In this document: positions 37,174 through 47,111 of the stretch, piece after piece
How positions within the stretch are numbered: position 1 is the stretch's first letter
Layout: each line of letters opens with the position of its first letter
NCBI GenBank assembly: GCA_025455775.1
Contig: JALOLT010000002.1
Coordinates: forward strand, 1 to 58,578
Source: Fimbriimonadaceae bacterium
Lineage (GTDB): Bacteria; Armatimonadota; Fimbriimonadia; Fimbriimonadales; Fimbriimonadaceae
Length of the DNA: 58,578 nt
Direction of reading: 5' to 3'
Notes under the pieces: model-generated
The model's database searches: none
What the model was told of the DNA's origin: nothing
What the model saw: only the letters and a program-made list of their open reading frames with translations
Translations under genes and position numbers: made by a program

Positions 37174-39006
37174 GTGTTGGTTCGTCCTCTTATCGCAATT
37201 TTGCTCATTGGCCTGGTGGCAATCGCCAGTGCAAACTCGACCATCAGGTCAATCGTCGTCAGGGGAAACCAGGAAGTTTCTGAGGCAGCCATCTTGGCGG
37301 CGATGAGAACCAAGCAAGGGGCGCCCTTGGTTCCAGAGGATCTGCGAAGGGATGAAGAATCGATCCGCCGCCTGGGATTCTTCCGGGCCGTCTCGATTCT
37401 CACCCGTCAGGCAACCGAGACGGAAGTGGAGCTTTTTGTAGAAGTCTCAGAGTTTCCCTTGATCAAAGAACTGAGGATCACAGGAAATACTGCCATCTCG
37501 ACCGAAGACTTGGAAAAGCTGATTCTGCCGATCCAAGAACTCGGCAAGATCTGGAACAGTCGAAACGCGGCTCCCATTCGCGACGCCATTGGCGGGGCTT
37601 ATGAAAAACGAGGTTTCTTTGTTCAGTTTAGTGGCGAAGTCGAGCCTGATAGTCAGGGAGACGGAACCCTCCTCATTCGCATTGTCGAGCCGACTGTTGA
37701 GTCGATCACCCTCACTGGCTTGAGCAGAACGAAGCCAGAAACGGTCAAGCGCATTATGCGCACCAAGCCTGGTCAGGCCTTTTCGATTACCGATTGGCGC
37801 CGCGACATGGAAGATTTGGGCGTCACTTACTGGTTCCGCGAGATCAAACCGAGCCGAGAAGACGGCGATACGCCGGGGGGATTCAAGCTCAATCTTGAGT
37901 TTACCGAAGAGCGAACTGGAATCTTCAACGCTGGTATCGCCCTTGACCCCCAGAGCCGACTCGTTGGCTTCCTCAGCTACAACGATACAAACTGGCAAGG
38001 TCTTGGGCAAAGCACTGGGCTTCAGTTGAGCCAAGCGACCGCCGGTGGAGGGCCATCGGCTGAGCTGGCCTTTGGAAACCGGTTCTACGACTCCAAGAAC
38101 ACTCAGTTTTCAGCAAGAGTCTTCAGTAAAGTTATCTATAACTTCACAGGGGGCAACCAGTTCTTTGGAGGTGGAACCACGACCGAGGAAGAGTTTAACG
38201 AACGGCGAACCGGCTTTACTGTGAGCTTCAACCGGCCGGTCGGACAAAACTACCGAGCCACGGTCGGCCTGAATGCGCGAAACGCCCGCACGATCAACCT
38301 TCGCACCTCAGCGAACAACAATAATAACTTTATTCAGCAAGACGGCGACTTGGTGACTCTCCAGGTCGGGGCGGAATATGACACCTCTCGGCCAGCGGCA
38401 GAACCCTTTAATGGGCAGAACTTTAGCTTGTTGCTTGAGCCTGGCTATTCAAACATCACGCGGGTTGGTGGCGGTGTCGGGGGAAGCCAAGGCCTTCTGG
38501 GCTCGAATCTCTTCTTGCGATCCACAGTCGAGTACCGGCAGTACTGGAGTAAGGATCCTGCCAGGCGAATGACCCGAGATAATCGAATGCAAACGCCAGA
38601 GGAAGTAGCCTTGCTCCCTCGTCCTGTCTTCGCGTTCCGGGCCCGTTACGTCAACATCACTGGCAACGTCCCCTTCTTCGAGCAGTCGTTTGTCGGGGGA
38701 GCAGACTCTTTGCGGGGTTACGACAACCAGAGATTCTGGGGTAACCAATCGATCCTCGCCACCGCCGAATACCGGTTCCCGCTTCAAGCCAACTTTAGCC
38801 TGATAGGGTTTGCCGACTATGGCGGAGCCTGGGGCGGCTACGGCAACTTCTCGAACTTTACGCAATCGAGCAGTCCTAACTTGAAGCTTGGTTACGGGGC
38901 AGGACTTGCCTTCCGAGTGCCAGGCCTTGGGGCGATCCGGATCGACTTTGCCTTCAACCAAGAGGGCGGAAGTCGCACGCACTTTGTCTTCGGAGCTCCC
39001 TTCTAG
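37174..39006 (+). CDS. bamA: Outer-membrane assembly factor BamA/Omp85
   Basis: 610 residues from GTG 37174 (AGGAG 5 bases upstream; TTG codons at 37171 and 37177 also possible). Signal peptide, then about three POTRA domains (IRSIVVRGNQEVSEAAILAAM; IKELRITGNTAISTEDLEKLI; VESITLTGLSRTKPETVKRIM), and a C-terminal 16-strand-type barrel ending in Phe. The barrel has the Omp85 motif FVGGADSLRGYDNQRFWGN (the usual VRGY loop). Fewer POTRA domains than the five of E. coli. Could alternatively be a TamA-type partner of the TamB just upstream. Confidence 0.92.
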   Translation: MLVRPLIAILLIGLVAIASANSTIRSIVVRGNQEVSEAAILAAMRTKQGAPLVPEDLRRDEESIRRLGFFRAVSILTRQATETEVELFVEVSEFPLIKELRITGNTAISTEDLEKLILPIQELGKIWNSRNAAPIRDAIGGAYEKRGFFVQFSGEVEPDSQGDGTLLIRIVEPTVESITLTGLSRTKPETVKRIMRTKPGQAFSITDWRRDMEDLGVTYWFREIKPSREDGDTPGGFKLNLEFTEERTGIFNAGIALDPQSRLVGFLSYNDTNWQGLGQSTGLQLSQATAGGGPSAELAFGNRFYDSKNTQFSARVFSKVIYNFTGGNQFFGGGTTTEEEFNERRTGFTVSFNRPVGQNYRATVGLNARNARTINLRTSANNNNNFIQQDGDLVTLQVGAEYDTSRPAAEPFNGQNFSLLLEPGYSNITRVGGGVGGSQGLLGSNLFLRSTVEYRQYWSKDPARRMTRDNRMQTPEEVALLPRPVFAFRARYVNITGNVPFFEQSFVGGADSLRGYDNQRFWGNQSILATAEYRFPLQANFSLIGFADYGGAWGGYGNFSNFTQSSSPNLKLGYGAGLAFRVPGLGAIRIDFAFNQEGGSRTHFVFGAPF

Positions 39007-39050
39007 GGATTCCATCGCCAACAGCTTTGTATAGGAGCAGAACAAAAAAC

Positions 39051-39686
39051 ATGGAAAGAAAGAAACTTGCGTTCGGAGGGGCCGCAGCCTGCTTGCTCCT
39101 TCTTGGCCTCTTCGTTGGCTCTGGTTTTCAGGCAAAACCAGAGAAGTTTGCGATGGTTGACGTCAACCGGCTTGTGAGCGAAAGCAAGCAGGGGGCAGCC
39201 TTCCGCCAGAATGTCCAAAACGCTGGACGGGCTCGCGAAGAGCTTGTGCGATTTGTGGATACCAACCGTATCATCACCGAGGAACAGGCTGGCAGGCTGA
39301 AAGAGCTTGCCCTGAAGCAAAATCGAACCGATCGGGAAAACCAGGATCTGGAAAGGCTCAGAGGTGAGATTGTTGCGGCAGCCCGCGCTTTTAACACCTT
39401 GAATACCAAGAGCGACCCAACGGCGGCCGACCGTGCAGAATTAAGTCGGATGAACGCCCTCAGCAACGCGACTGATGCCCTCCTCCAGCAGTGGAGTCAG
39501 GAATTCAACACAGACATCGAACGGCTGGTCAGCGAGGGTCAAGAAGCTCTCTTGGTCACGGCTCGGGATGTGGTGAAAGATGTGGCCCAGCGCAGGGGTG
39601 CTACCCTGGTCTTCCCCAACCAAGTCGTCATCTGGGCTGCCGATGACTTGACCGAAGACGCGGTCAAGGCGATGAACGCGCGCTAA
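39051..39686 (+). CDS. OmpH/Skp-like periplasmic chaperone
   Basis: 211 residues from ATG 39051. Signal peptide (AACLLLLGLFVGSGFQA), then FAMVDVNRLVSESKQGAAFRQNV, the OmpH opening strand, and a long alpha-helical hairpin, ending in a strand (GATLVFPNQVVIWAADDLTEDAVKAMNAR) as in Skp. Skp carries unfolded outer-membrane proteins across the periplasm. Lies between bamA and a coiled-coil lipoprotein, the standard bamA-skp-lpxD context. Confidence 0.88.
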   Translation: MERKKLAFGGAAACLLLLGLFVGSGFQAKPEKFAMVDVNRLVSESKQGAAFRQNVQNAGRAREELVRFVDTNRIITEEQAGRLKELALKQNRTDRENQDLERLRGEIVAAARAFNTLNTKSDPTAADRAELSRMNALSNATDALLQQWSQEFNTDIERLVSEGQEALLVTARDVVKDVAQRRGATLVFPNQVVIWAADDLTEDAVKAMNAR

Positions 39687-39710
39687 AGATCACTCTCAGG
39701 AGCCCCTTTT

Positions 39711-40766
39711 TTGGCAACAACCCCTTCCCTGATTTTTGGAAAGAAACACAGGGAGGGTTTTTTTTGGTTTTGGGCTGGCTGCGCTTTACTCGTCCCTTTT
39801 TGTGCCACTGGGTGTGGGCCACAACCGACTCCAGTCTTGATCCGCGATGAAGTTCGAGAGGATCTAGCCCCCCTCTTGCCTGGCCCAAGTGCTGCCAGGA
39901 AAACAGCAGGATTAAGGAGCAAAACCGCAACTTTGCCGAGTCTGCCGAGTGAAGTGATCACCCCAAGGGGGTTTCAAGCCGAAGCAGCCGCCGCTGCGGC
40001 GCTCCGCCGACGCATTCGAGACCAGGCGTTTGAAAGGGTCAGGTTCGACCTGGTGCAAAGGGCGAATCGTGAGGTTTCGGCCGAGGCAAGAGAGAAACTC
40101 CAGGCTCTTACGGAAAGGTTCGAGTCCCAAACGAAGGAAATCTTGGAAGAGCTGCGGTTGATCTTTGAATCTCACGCCAGGCAGGTCGGGCCAAAGAGGG
40201 TGACCCTCGCCTTTCTCGTCGGGTTTCCCGACCCAGACCCTGGCTCGGAGCGACAAGCGAGGGGAAAAGAGCCAGAAGAGATTCGGCGCCTTCGAGAAGC
40301 CCAACAGGTGAGGAGTGAAATTGCCCAGCTAGAGGCTGAGTACCGGAGGAGCACCGATGACGCCTTGGCGCGACTCTACCGGGAGTTTCGAGAGGGAATC
40401 GCGAAGCTGGATCAAGAGAATCGGGAGGAGCTGGGGAGGCGAACCGCCGAATCTGAGCAACAAGCGCGAGAAATAGTAAGGGATTCTGTCCCAAAAGTTC
40501 AAGAAACGATGCTAGATGCTCCAAAGCAGCTCCCACCAGTCTCGAATAGGGAGGTAGGTATTTCTTCTGCTCCATCGGCTCGCCGCCAAGCCACCCCTAT
40601 CCAGCCAGCAAGCCCCGCGAGATACACTGATGAAAGGCGGTGGGAGGATCAGAAGGAGACGTTCCTGCAATCCCGCAATTACCGGCTTGCTCAGCCAGGT
40701 GAAAAAGGCAAAGATGTCACGGAGGAATTTCTGAAATGGCGACGGCAGTTCGCGAATGGTCTCTAG
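39711..40766 (+). CDS. Coiled-coil lipoprotein of the outer-membrane cluster, unknown
   Basis: 351 residues from TTG 39711 with AGGAG 9 bases upstream; no other in-frame start precedes the signal. A lipobox (FCATGC, Cys35) marks a lipoprotein. Residues about 75-240 are charged and helical, with heptad-like Leu/Glu/Arg (predicted coiled coil). No family recognised. It overlaps lpxD by 31 bases. Position between the Skp-like gene and lpxD implies a role in envelope assembly, perhaps as a Skp/BAM accessory. Confidence 0.7.
   Translation: MATTPSLIFGKKHREGFFWFWAGCALLVPFCATGCGPQPTPVLIRDEVREDLAPLLPGPSAARKTAGLRSKTATLPSLPSEVITPRGFQAEAAAAAALRRRIRDQAFERVRFDLVQRANREVSAEAREKLQALTERFESQTKEILEELRLIFESHARQVGPKRVTLAFLVGFPDPDPGSERQARGKEPEEIRRLREAQQVRSEIAQLEAEYRRSTDDALARLYREFREGIAKLDQENREELGRRTAESEQQAREIVRDSVPKVQETMLDAPKQLPPVSNREVGISSAPSARRQATPIQPASPARYTDERRWEDQKETFLQSRNYRLAQPGEKGKDVTEEFLKWRRQFANGL
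39722..39770 (+). terminator. Terminator-like hairpin with T-run inside the lipoprotein start
   Basis: CCTTCCCTG pairs with CAGGGAGGG, with one imperfect position, and is followed by eight T residues. This looks like an intrinsic terminator for the upstream OmpH-like gene, yet it lies inside the first 20 codons of the next gene. It could act as an attenuator reducing expression of the lipoprotein-lpxD-lpxC part. Confidence 0.4.
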
Positions 40767-41770
40767 GCGAGATCGCGACGTTCTTGGGCGGGCAGGTTCT
40801 TGGCGACTCTGCCACCAGAATTCGACGTCCCGTTCCCGCCGGTCAGGCTGATCCTACTGGGATCACCTTTGCCATCGACGAAAAGTTCTTGCGCAAGGCG
40901 GCAAGCCAGCAAGTCGGTGGGATCATCGCCCCCCTTGAGCTCAGTGCCCCGGGGCAGAACTTGGTGCTGGTCGCTGACCCCCGCACGAGTTTTGCCATGG
41001 TTTTGGCACTGATGAGCCGATCCTTACCTCTCAACGACGGGATTCATCCGACAGCGATCATTGATCCGACGGCGACCCTCGACCCAACTGCTCAGATTGG
41101 CCCCTATGTTGTGGTCTCACAAGGAGCGGAGATCGGGCCAGGCGTCAAGATTTATGCTCAGTGCTATATTGGTGATCAGTGCAGGATTGGATCGGATTCT
41201 ATTCTTTATCCAAGAGTTGTTCTAGTGCAAGATGTTACTCTGGGCAAGGGTTGCATCTTGCACCCAGGAGTGGTTTTGGGAACCGATGGCTTTGGATTCG
41301 TGTGGGATGGCCAAAACCAGGTCAAGGTTCCCCAGGTCGGGGGAGTGATTTTGGAAGATGGCGTCGAGATCGGGGCTAACACTTGTATCGACCGGGCGAC
41401 CTGTGGCGAGACTGTGATCGGAAAAGGCACGAAGCTAGACAACCTCATCCAAATTGGTCACAACTGCAAGGTGGGTGCCAACACTGTAATGGCAGCCCTT
41501 GTGGGGATTAGTGGATCTGTGACGATTGGGGATCAGGTCACGATTGGGGGACAGGCAGCTGTGAGCGACCACGTGACCATTGGGAGCAACATCACCCTGG
41601 GGGGCAGAACAGGGGTCGTCAGCGATCTGAAAGAGCCTGGGGAGTATTTTGGCTTGCCTCCCGTTCCGATGCATCAGGCGATGAGGGCGATGGCCCTGAG
41701 CCAAAGACTTCCGGATCTCTTCAAACGGCTTCGCGAATTAGAGCGAGAGGTGGAGAAGCTCCGCCCATGA
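40736..41770 (+). CDS. lpxD: UDP-3-O-acylglucosamine N-acyltransferase
   Basis: 344 residues. Third step of lipid A synthesis. N-terminal uridine-binding domain ([25 protein letters not shown]), then a left-handed beta-helix of hexapeptide repeats from about residue 105, with the catalytic His in [11 protein letters not shown] and the C-terminal block [21 protein letters not shown]. Normal length. Starts inside the preceding gene and overlaps lpxC by 4 bases (ATGA). Confidence 0.96.
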   Translation: MATAVREWSLGEIATFLGGQVLGDSATRIRRPVPAGQADPTGITFAIDEKFLRKAASQQVGGIIAPLELSAPGQNLVLVADPRTSFAMVLALMSRSLPLNDGIHPTAIIDPTATLDPTAQIGPYVVVSQGAEIGPGVKIYAQCYIGDQCRIGSDSILYPRVVLVQDVTLGKGCILHPGVVLGTDGFGFVWDGQNQVKVPQVGGVILEDGVEIGANTCIDRATCGETVIGKGTKLDNLIQIGHNCKVGANTVMAALVGISGSVTIGDQVTIGGQAAVSDHVTIGSNITLGGRTGVVSDLKEPGEYFGLPPVPMHQAMRAMALSQRLPDLFKRLRELEREVEKLRP

Positions 41771-42588
41771 CGTCGGTTTATCCTCGCTTTACCGTCGGCC
41801 AGTCAGTTTCTTGGTCAGGGGTTGGTTTGCATTCTGGCCTTGACGCAACCATCCGTCTTCATCCTGGTGAAGAGGGCCTCTGGCTTCGCCAAGGCTATGA
41901 CCGCTTTCCCGTAGGCGTCGCAGAAGTCAGTTCGACCGAGCGCTGTACTTGCCTGCGAACTGTAGGGACAGTCGAACACTTCCTGGCTGCCCTGGCGGGA
42001 CTGGGTCTGACCGATGGCGAGATTGAGATTGATGGCAGAGAGGTGCCAGGACTTGACGGGAGTGCTCAGGGTTTCGTGGAGGGCCTCGCAGCAGGGGGGA
42101 AAGTGCTCTGTGGAAAGCTCGAGGTCGAAGGCCCTTTTGCGCGGGTTTATCTCCCACCTGGCTTGCCCCGTCTCTCCGCAGGGAAGGGGGAGGGCCACTG
42201 GCGCTACGTTTACGACCGTGGAGACCTTTGGCCAGGACAGCAGGCCAGCGAAGTCTTTCTCACTCCATCGACTTTCGCTCGTGAACTCGCTCCCGCCAGA
42301 ACCGTGGTCTTGACCGAAGAGCTTGAGATGGTTCGGAAGCTGGGCCTCGGCCGTGGCCTGTCGGAACAGAGCGTGGTGATCATCGGCCAGACTGGCTATG
42401 AAGGCTCGGTGCGTTTCGAGAACGAGCCAGCCCGCCACAAATTGTTAGATCTGATCGGGGATATCTCCCTCACTGGCTGCCCTCTCAACCACTTGAATGT
42501 TGTGAGCGAAAAAGGGGGCCATTCGAGCAATATCGCCTTGGCTAAAAAGCTGAGCGAGGCCATTAGAATCGAACGGCTCAAATCCTAG
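41767..42588 (+). CDS. lpxC: UDP-3-O-acyl-N-acetylglucosamine deacetylase
   Basis: 273 residues, somewhat shorter than the usual about 305 but complete. The committed step of lipid A synthesis. Zinc ligands H71 (TVEHFLAAL), H224 and D228 ([10 protein letters not shown]) and the catalytic Glu next to H71 are visible, with [10 protein letters not shown] and the C-terminal [11 protein letters not shown]. Last gene of the envelope cluster; the gap that follows carries a palindromic repeat. Confidence 0.95.
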   Translation: MTSVYPRFTVGQSVSWSGVGLHSGLDATIRLHPGEEGLWLRQGYDRFPVGVAEVSSTERCTCLRTVGTVEHFLAALAGLGLTDGEIEIDGREVPGLDGSAQGFVEGLAAGGKVLCGKLEVEGPFARVYLPPGLPRLSAGKGEGHWRYVYDRGDLWPGQQASEVFLTPSTFARELAPARTVVLTEELEMVRKLGLGRGLSEQSVVIIGQTGYEGSVRFENEPARHKLLDLIGDISLTGCPLNHLNVVSEKGGHSSNIALAKKLSEAIRIERLKS

Positions 42589-42650
42589 GGACTGGGGATG
42601 TAAGAGACACGCTTTGGTTCACCATCAACTGTGGGAGGTCGAGGCCAAAA

Positions 42651-42690
42651 TATCCCTTCTCTCCTCCGGGGGAGAAGGGATTTAGGGATG
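42651..42690. repeat. Dispersed palindromic repeat copy in the lpxC-regulator gap
   Basis: ATCCCTTCTC pairs with GGGAGAAGGGAT across an 8-10-base centre, followed by TTAGGGATG. It matches the copies at 32263 and 48701. The remaining gap (42589-42975) also has a short hairpin near 42788-42815 around ACCCCGTA/TACGTGGG, and otherwise nothing recognised. Its hairpin could double as the lpxC terminator. Confidence 0.6.
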
Positions 42691-42975
42691 AAGGGGTTGG
42701 ATTTTCGGGCGGGGGATCTGTTATCGGAAAACTCCCGGCTGAGGCTCAAAGTTCGTCTGTTCGAATGAGCTCGGTTTCACCGAGTTCCTCCTCACCCCGT
42801 AAAAATACGTGGGAGAATGCGACCATCGTCCCCCGGGATAGGGAGCGAGTGCTCTTTCTTGCGATGGGCCCCTTGCGATGAGAAATTGCGCAGAAATGAC
42901 GATGTGGAGTTCACCTGCGCGAAAGTACTTCCCCGGAATCCCGCTGCGGTTCCGGGTAGCCTTCTGTCTGGAGCG

Positions 42976-45720
42976 ATGCCCAAACAGCCTCAGTCCTATT
43001 CGTCCACCGCGCTTTGGCACGCTCGGCTCTTTGGGGCGTTCCGGCTGGAGTCGGCAACCCAGACAGTCCAGAAGTTCGAGTCGAATCGCACGGCTGCGCT
43101 GTTGGTGTATCTCATACTCCATCCGGATGAGGCCCACACGCGCGAATCCCTGTCTGACCGGATTTGGCCGGACGCCGATCTCACCAACGGGCAAAACCGG
43201 TTGAAGCAGGCGCTCGCCTCACTCCGGCGTTTGGTGGAGCCACCTGGTGTGGTGCCTGGTTCGGTCTTGGAAGCAACTCGTGGAACGATCATGCTCCGCA
43301 AGGGGGCCATTGATTCTGATTTCGCCGCATTCGTGGAGGCCGAGAAAGCTGGGGACAAAGACGCGCTTGCCCGATTGGCCACCGGCGAGTTCTTGCCTGG
43401 TCTCTACGACGAGTGGCTGGACGATCTTCGGCTTTGGGTCGATGGGGTTCGCAGCGAGGCGGAAGGTGGGATCCCCCGCGAGGTTTTCCGGGTCGCGGGC
43501 CAAACCGCGCACGAACCTAGTCCCCGCCAAATCCAGCTCCCGGTGGCGATTACACCCTGCTTCGGACGCGAGGACGAGATGTCTGCGCTACTCGGTTTGA
43601 TCGAAGAGTTCCGCTTGGTCACCGTGACGGGGGTTGGTGGCACTGGGAAGACCAGGCTCACGCTGCAGGTCGCACGGGCCGCATCTCAGACCCGGGTGTG
43701 CATGGTCCCGCTCGCTGAAGTCGAGCAACCCGAGGGGATTCTTCCCGCTCTGATCGAATCTCTCGGCCTCATCCTGGGGCCGCGACAAGCGCCACTCGAC
43801 CTACTGCGTCAATCCCTTGCGTCTTCAACCACGCTCTTGGTACTCGATAATATGGAGCAATTGGTGGGGGAGGGAACGGCTTTGATTGTGCGACAGCTGC
43901 TTGCTGAACTCCCAGAACTGACGCTCCTCGTCTCTTCTCGGGTGCCGCTTGGGGTGGAGTCGGAGGTGGACTTTCCGCTCTACCCTCTGCCAATACCAAG
44001 CCCGCTGCAGGATCTGCAATCGGTGGCAGCACTGCCTGCGGCGCAGCTTTTGGTGGAACGGGCTCGGCGCTCGCGGGCCGACTTCCAGATTACCGAACGC
44101 AACCATGAAGCGGTGCGTTCGCTCCTTGTGCATTTGGGCGGGATGCCGCTCGCCATCGAGCTTTGCGCGGCGTGGGCACATGTGCTCTCGCCGGCCCAGA
44201 TGCTGGCCCAGCTCCGCCAAGGGGCCGACCTCCTTGTGAGCAACCGCAAGGACATCCCGGCTCGGCAGCGCTCACTCGTCGACGCTTTCGCCTCCACTCT
44301 CTCTCTCCTGCCACAGGATCAACGCGATCTCCTGATTCGGTTGAGTGTGTTCCGGGGCGGGGTCCGGTTGGAGTGGCTTGAAGAGGTGCTGGACGCCCCA
44401 GGGCTCATGGGGCCAATTCTTGACTTGGCCAGGGCCGCCCTCATCCAGCCGGTCTCAGACGGAGACCGCTTCCGGTACTCGCTCTTGGAGAGCCTGCGAC
44501 AGTTCGCAACCGAATTACCTGATCCATCCGGCCTCCGGCTGGATACTCACGACCGCTTGATTAGGCGGTTCCTCGGCTATGCGGTGAAGAGCGCGTCTCG
44601 CGAGCCGATCGCGATGCTCGGCGTTGAGCACGAAGGGGACTGGTGGCGATTCTGGCGCGAGGAGTGGGACAACCTTCGAGTCGCGATTCAGTTTGGGCTG
44701 GCAGCTGGGCGAGCAGGTGAATGCGTCTCGATGTTGGAGGCCGTGGAGTGGTTTGTGCAGGTGGACTCGCGCGAGCCGGAAGTGGTCGGGTGGCTTGAAG
44801 CCTGCCTTGAGTCCGATGGCCACAGCGCAGAGTCGCGCCATCGCGCTGAGATTCTGCTTGCCTATGCTCGGCGAAAAGCCGCCTCGGTTGCCGCCGTTAG
44901 AGAGCAACTGGAATCGTTGCTGCCGAGGTCACGAGGCATCGGGGGAGGATTGCTCGCAGAACACCTTTGGCGAATCGCCAATCTCACGGTGATCCTTGGC
45001 GAGTTCCAACATTGCGAAGGGATGCTGCTGGAGGCCCTCGCCCTGAGCCACGACGTTGGGACGGAGTCGCGTATCCATATGCTGCTCAGTCATGTGTACG
45101 CCGACCGGGGTGAGACAGAACGCGCCGAGGCAGCTCTGGACGAATGTGCCCGGGCCGCGCGGGCGGCTCGGCTCCAGAACGAACTTTTCTACGTTGCCCA
45201 CGACCGGGCGAAGCGCTACCTTCAGCAAGGCCTCCATGGCGGCGCCCTGGAAGTGCTGGCCGAAGTTCTGGAGGAACCAGCGCTGGTCTACAACCGGCGC
45301 CTGGTGGCGCGTTGCTTCAACCTTCGGGGCGAAGCACTCTATGCACAAAACCAGGCCAATCAGGCTTTCATCACTTACGCGGACGCGGTGATGGCTCACG
45401 CCGAGATCCAAGATTCCACCGGCATCATGTATCCGCTCTGGAATCTCGGGACATATCTCATTGCCAACAACCGGCACCGGTTTGGAGTGCTCTTTTTTGG
45501 CGCGGCCTATGGGTTCTACCAAAGGTCGTTCGCGGAGACATTCGAAGAGAACGATCAGGCCGAATTCGATCAGTCGATCGCCTCGGCGCGTGAAGCACTC
45601 GGGGCGGAAGTCGCCGCTGCACTCTTGCGACGTGGGCGAGCGATGGGGCTTGCTCAGTGCAGGGCGGCGGCGCAGGATCTCAAGGCTGCGCTCTTGGCCG
45701 AAGGCCACCCGACACCCTAG
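42976..45720 (+). CDS. AfsR/SARP-type transcriptional regulator with NB-ARC (STAND) ATPase and TPR
   Basis: 914 residues from ATG 42976; the frame is open for 53 codons upstream. Order: OmpR-type winged helix (ARLFGAFRLE, RTAALLVYLILHPDEAHTRESLSDRIWP) and bacterial transcriptional activation domain to about residue 160, NB-ARC ATPase with P-loop TGVGGTGKTR near 219-227, Walker B LLVLDNMEQL, GMPLAIELCAAW, then TPR-like helices to the end. STAND regulators are ATP-dependent switches that activate transcription on ligand or partner binding. G+C at third positions looks higher than in upstream genes. A SARP-like operator lies before the next gene. Confidence 0.88.
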   Translation: MPKQPQSYSSTALWHARLFGAFRLESATQTVQKFESNRTAALLVYLILHPDEAHTRESLSDRIWPDADLTNGQNRLKQALASLRRLVEPPGVVPGSVLEATRGTIMLRKGAIDSDFAAFVEAEKAGDKDALARLATGEFLPGLYDEWLDDLRLWVDGVRSEAEGGIPREVFRVAGQTAHEPSPRQIQLPVAITPCFGREDEMSALLGLIEEFRLVTVTGVGGTGKTRLTLQVARAASQTRVCMVPLAEVEQPEGILPALIESLGLILGPRQAPLDLLRQSLASSTTLLVLDNMEQLVGEGTALIVRQLLAELPELTLLVSSRVPLGVESEVDFPLYPLPIPSPLQDLQSVAALPAAQLLVERARRSRADFQITERNHEAVRSLLVHLGGMPLAIELCAAWAHVLSPAQMLAQLRQGADLLVSNRKDIPARQRSLVDAFASTLSLLPQDQRDLLIRLSVFRGGVRLEWLEEVLDAPGLMGPILDLARAALIQPVSDGDRFRYSLLESLRQFATELPDPSGLRLDTHDRLIRRFLGYAVKSASREPIAMLGVEHEGDWWRFWREEWDNLRVAIQFGLAAGRAGECVSMLEAVEWFVQVDSREPEVVGWLEACLESDGHSAESRHRAEILLAYARRKAASVAAVREQLESLLPRSRGIGGGLLAEHLWRIANLTVILGEFQHCEGMLLEALALSHDVGTESRIHMLLSHVYADRGETERAEAALDECARAARAARLQNELFYVAHDRAKRYLQQGLHGGALEVLAEVLEEPALVYNRRLVARCFNLRGEALYAQNQANQAFITYADAVMAHAEIQDSTGIMYPLWNLGTYLIANNRHRFGVLFFGAAYGFYQRSFAETFEENDQAEFDQSIASAREALGAEVAAALLRRGRAMGLAQCRAAAQDLKAALLAEGHPTP

Positions 45721-45753
45721 TCTCACCAGCTCCTCCTGGAGGTCTAAGGGGAT

Positions 45754-45784
45754 TTACGCTGGACTTACGGATCCATTCTAGGAT
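45754..45784 (+). promoter_or_regulatory. SARP-like operator and promoter
   Basis: TTACGCT (45754-45760) and TTACGGA (45765-45771) are direct heptamers with a 4-base spacer (11-base period), followed after 7 bases by TAGGAT (45779-45784), a fair -10 (TAnnnT). In streptomycetes SARPs bind heptamer repeats with a 4-base spacer about 8 bases upstream of the -10, replacing the -35. The site lies 53 bases before the secreted-protein start and just after the SARP-type gene. Inferred from spacing. Confidence 0.5.
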
Positions 45785-45836
45785 CCACTTATCTGCTTCG
45801 CCTCCTTCGCGAATCAGGCAGACAAGGAACCTATTC

Positions 45837-47111
45837 ATGAAGTCAACCGGTGCCCTGAAACTTAGCGTCGTCGTCTTAGCGATGACCCTCTCCGGCCACG
45901 CGCTCGTCGCCCAGTCTGTTCTCCCCTCCCTGCTCTTGGCAAACGCGCCCGAGTCCAATCCCGCCCCTCAGATTGACAAGGTCACCCTTGTGAACCTCAC
46001 GTTTGGCAACAACCCCACTGTCGTGGTGAAGAACCCCGAAGGCAAGCAGCGGACGATCTCGGTCCGTCTCGATGCAAAGATCTCGAACGACAAAACGACC
46101 GGAACGCTTACCAAGATGGCCCAAACCGAGATCGGCAAGTCGATTCACATCATGACGCAGCGTACGGCGGGGGCAGTGAGTGTCACCAGGATGTGGGATG
46201 CCGAGAGTTACGCGGATTGGGTGAACGCCCACAACGGCACCCGCAACGGTCAGGTCCGAGGGCTTTTCCCCAAGGCCCTCCATCTTGGCGACCACGTGTA
46301 CACAATCACAGACAACACCCGTTTCGTGTTGGAAGGCAAGAACGTCGGACGCAAGAAGCTGGAGGGCCGCGACGTGCTCTGGGTGAAGTGTGTGGTGAAG
46401 AATGGTGTCGCCCTTGCTGATGTCATCGCGGACACCTCCACCTCGATTGGGGCCACGCCAACTGGTACCAACACACGCCCGCAGAGCGGCGGTCGACCGC
46501 CATCGGTGAGCAACCCGAACGGCCCTCGCACACGGGGCGAAAGCGGCACCTCGCCCACCGAGCGCGGGGGGCGGCCGGATTCAGTGGGTGACGGAACGAA
46601 GTCTCCCACCGAGCGTCCCAGCACCGCCCGCACGATGACGATTGAAGAACGCGCACGTCAGGACGAAATCGGTTGGAAGGTGAAGGTGACACTGGAGATC
46701 CTCGACTCGGATGACAATCCGACCACGGGAGAAGCGACTGAGCCGCTTGTTGATGTCGCCAACGAAGTCTCACGCAAGGTTGGCGTCGGCGATCAAAGGG
46801 TGGAGGTCTACGCAAACTTCTCGATCTTCGGCTCCTCGAGCATCGAATGGAAACGCGAGGACGCCGAAGACCGCAAGCACATGAAGGGCGACAAGATCGT
46901 GCTCAAGGACAACAACCAAGAGTGGCGTCTGATCAAGCACGGCAAGCTCATCTTCCAGGGCTACTTCCGCGACCGGGATCAGCTGAGCAAGGACGACGAG
47001 CTGATTGACATCGATAAGAGCTGGCCGATGTACGACCTGTGGGTTGCGAAGCGCACCGTCGTCAAGCTCGGCGATTCGAAGGCTCAGTTCATCATCGAGG
47101 TGGAGAAGTGA
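45837..47111 (+). CDS. Secreted protein of unknown function, Pro/Gly/Ser/Thr-rich linker
   Basis: 424 residues from ATG 45837, giving a signal peptide (LKLSVVVLAMTLSGHALVAQ). No recognised domain. Residues about 45-200 and 265-424 are beta-rich and polar; about 205-265 is a linker rich in Pro, Gly, Ser, Thr and Arg (GGRPPSVSNPNGPRTRGES). Shares GTGA with the next gene (4-base overlap), so a coupled two-gene unit downstream of the SARP-type regulator. High G+C, resembling the regulator gene and unlike genes before 42.6 kb. Confidence 0.7.
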   Translation: MKSTGALKLSVVVLAMTLSGHALVAQSVLPSLLLANAPESNPAPQIDKVTLVNLTFGNNPTVVVKNPEGKQRTISVRLDAKISNDKTTGTLTKMAQTEIGKSIHIMTQRTAGAVSVTRMWDAESYADWVNAHNGTRNGQVRGLFPKALHLGDHVYTITDNTRFVLEGKNVGRKKLEGRDVLWVKCVVKNGVALADVIADTSTSIGATPTGTNTRPQSGGRPPSVSNPNGPRTRGESGTSPTERGGRPDSVGDGTKSPTERPSTARTMTIEERARQDEIGWKVKVTLEILDSDDNPTTGEATEPLVDVANEVSRKVGVGDQRVEVYANFSIFGSSSIEWKREDAEDRKHMKGDKIVLKDNNQEWRLIKHGKLIFQGYFRDRDQLSKDDELIDIDKSWPMYDLWVAKRTVVKLGDSKAQFIIEVEK

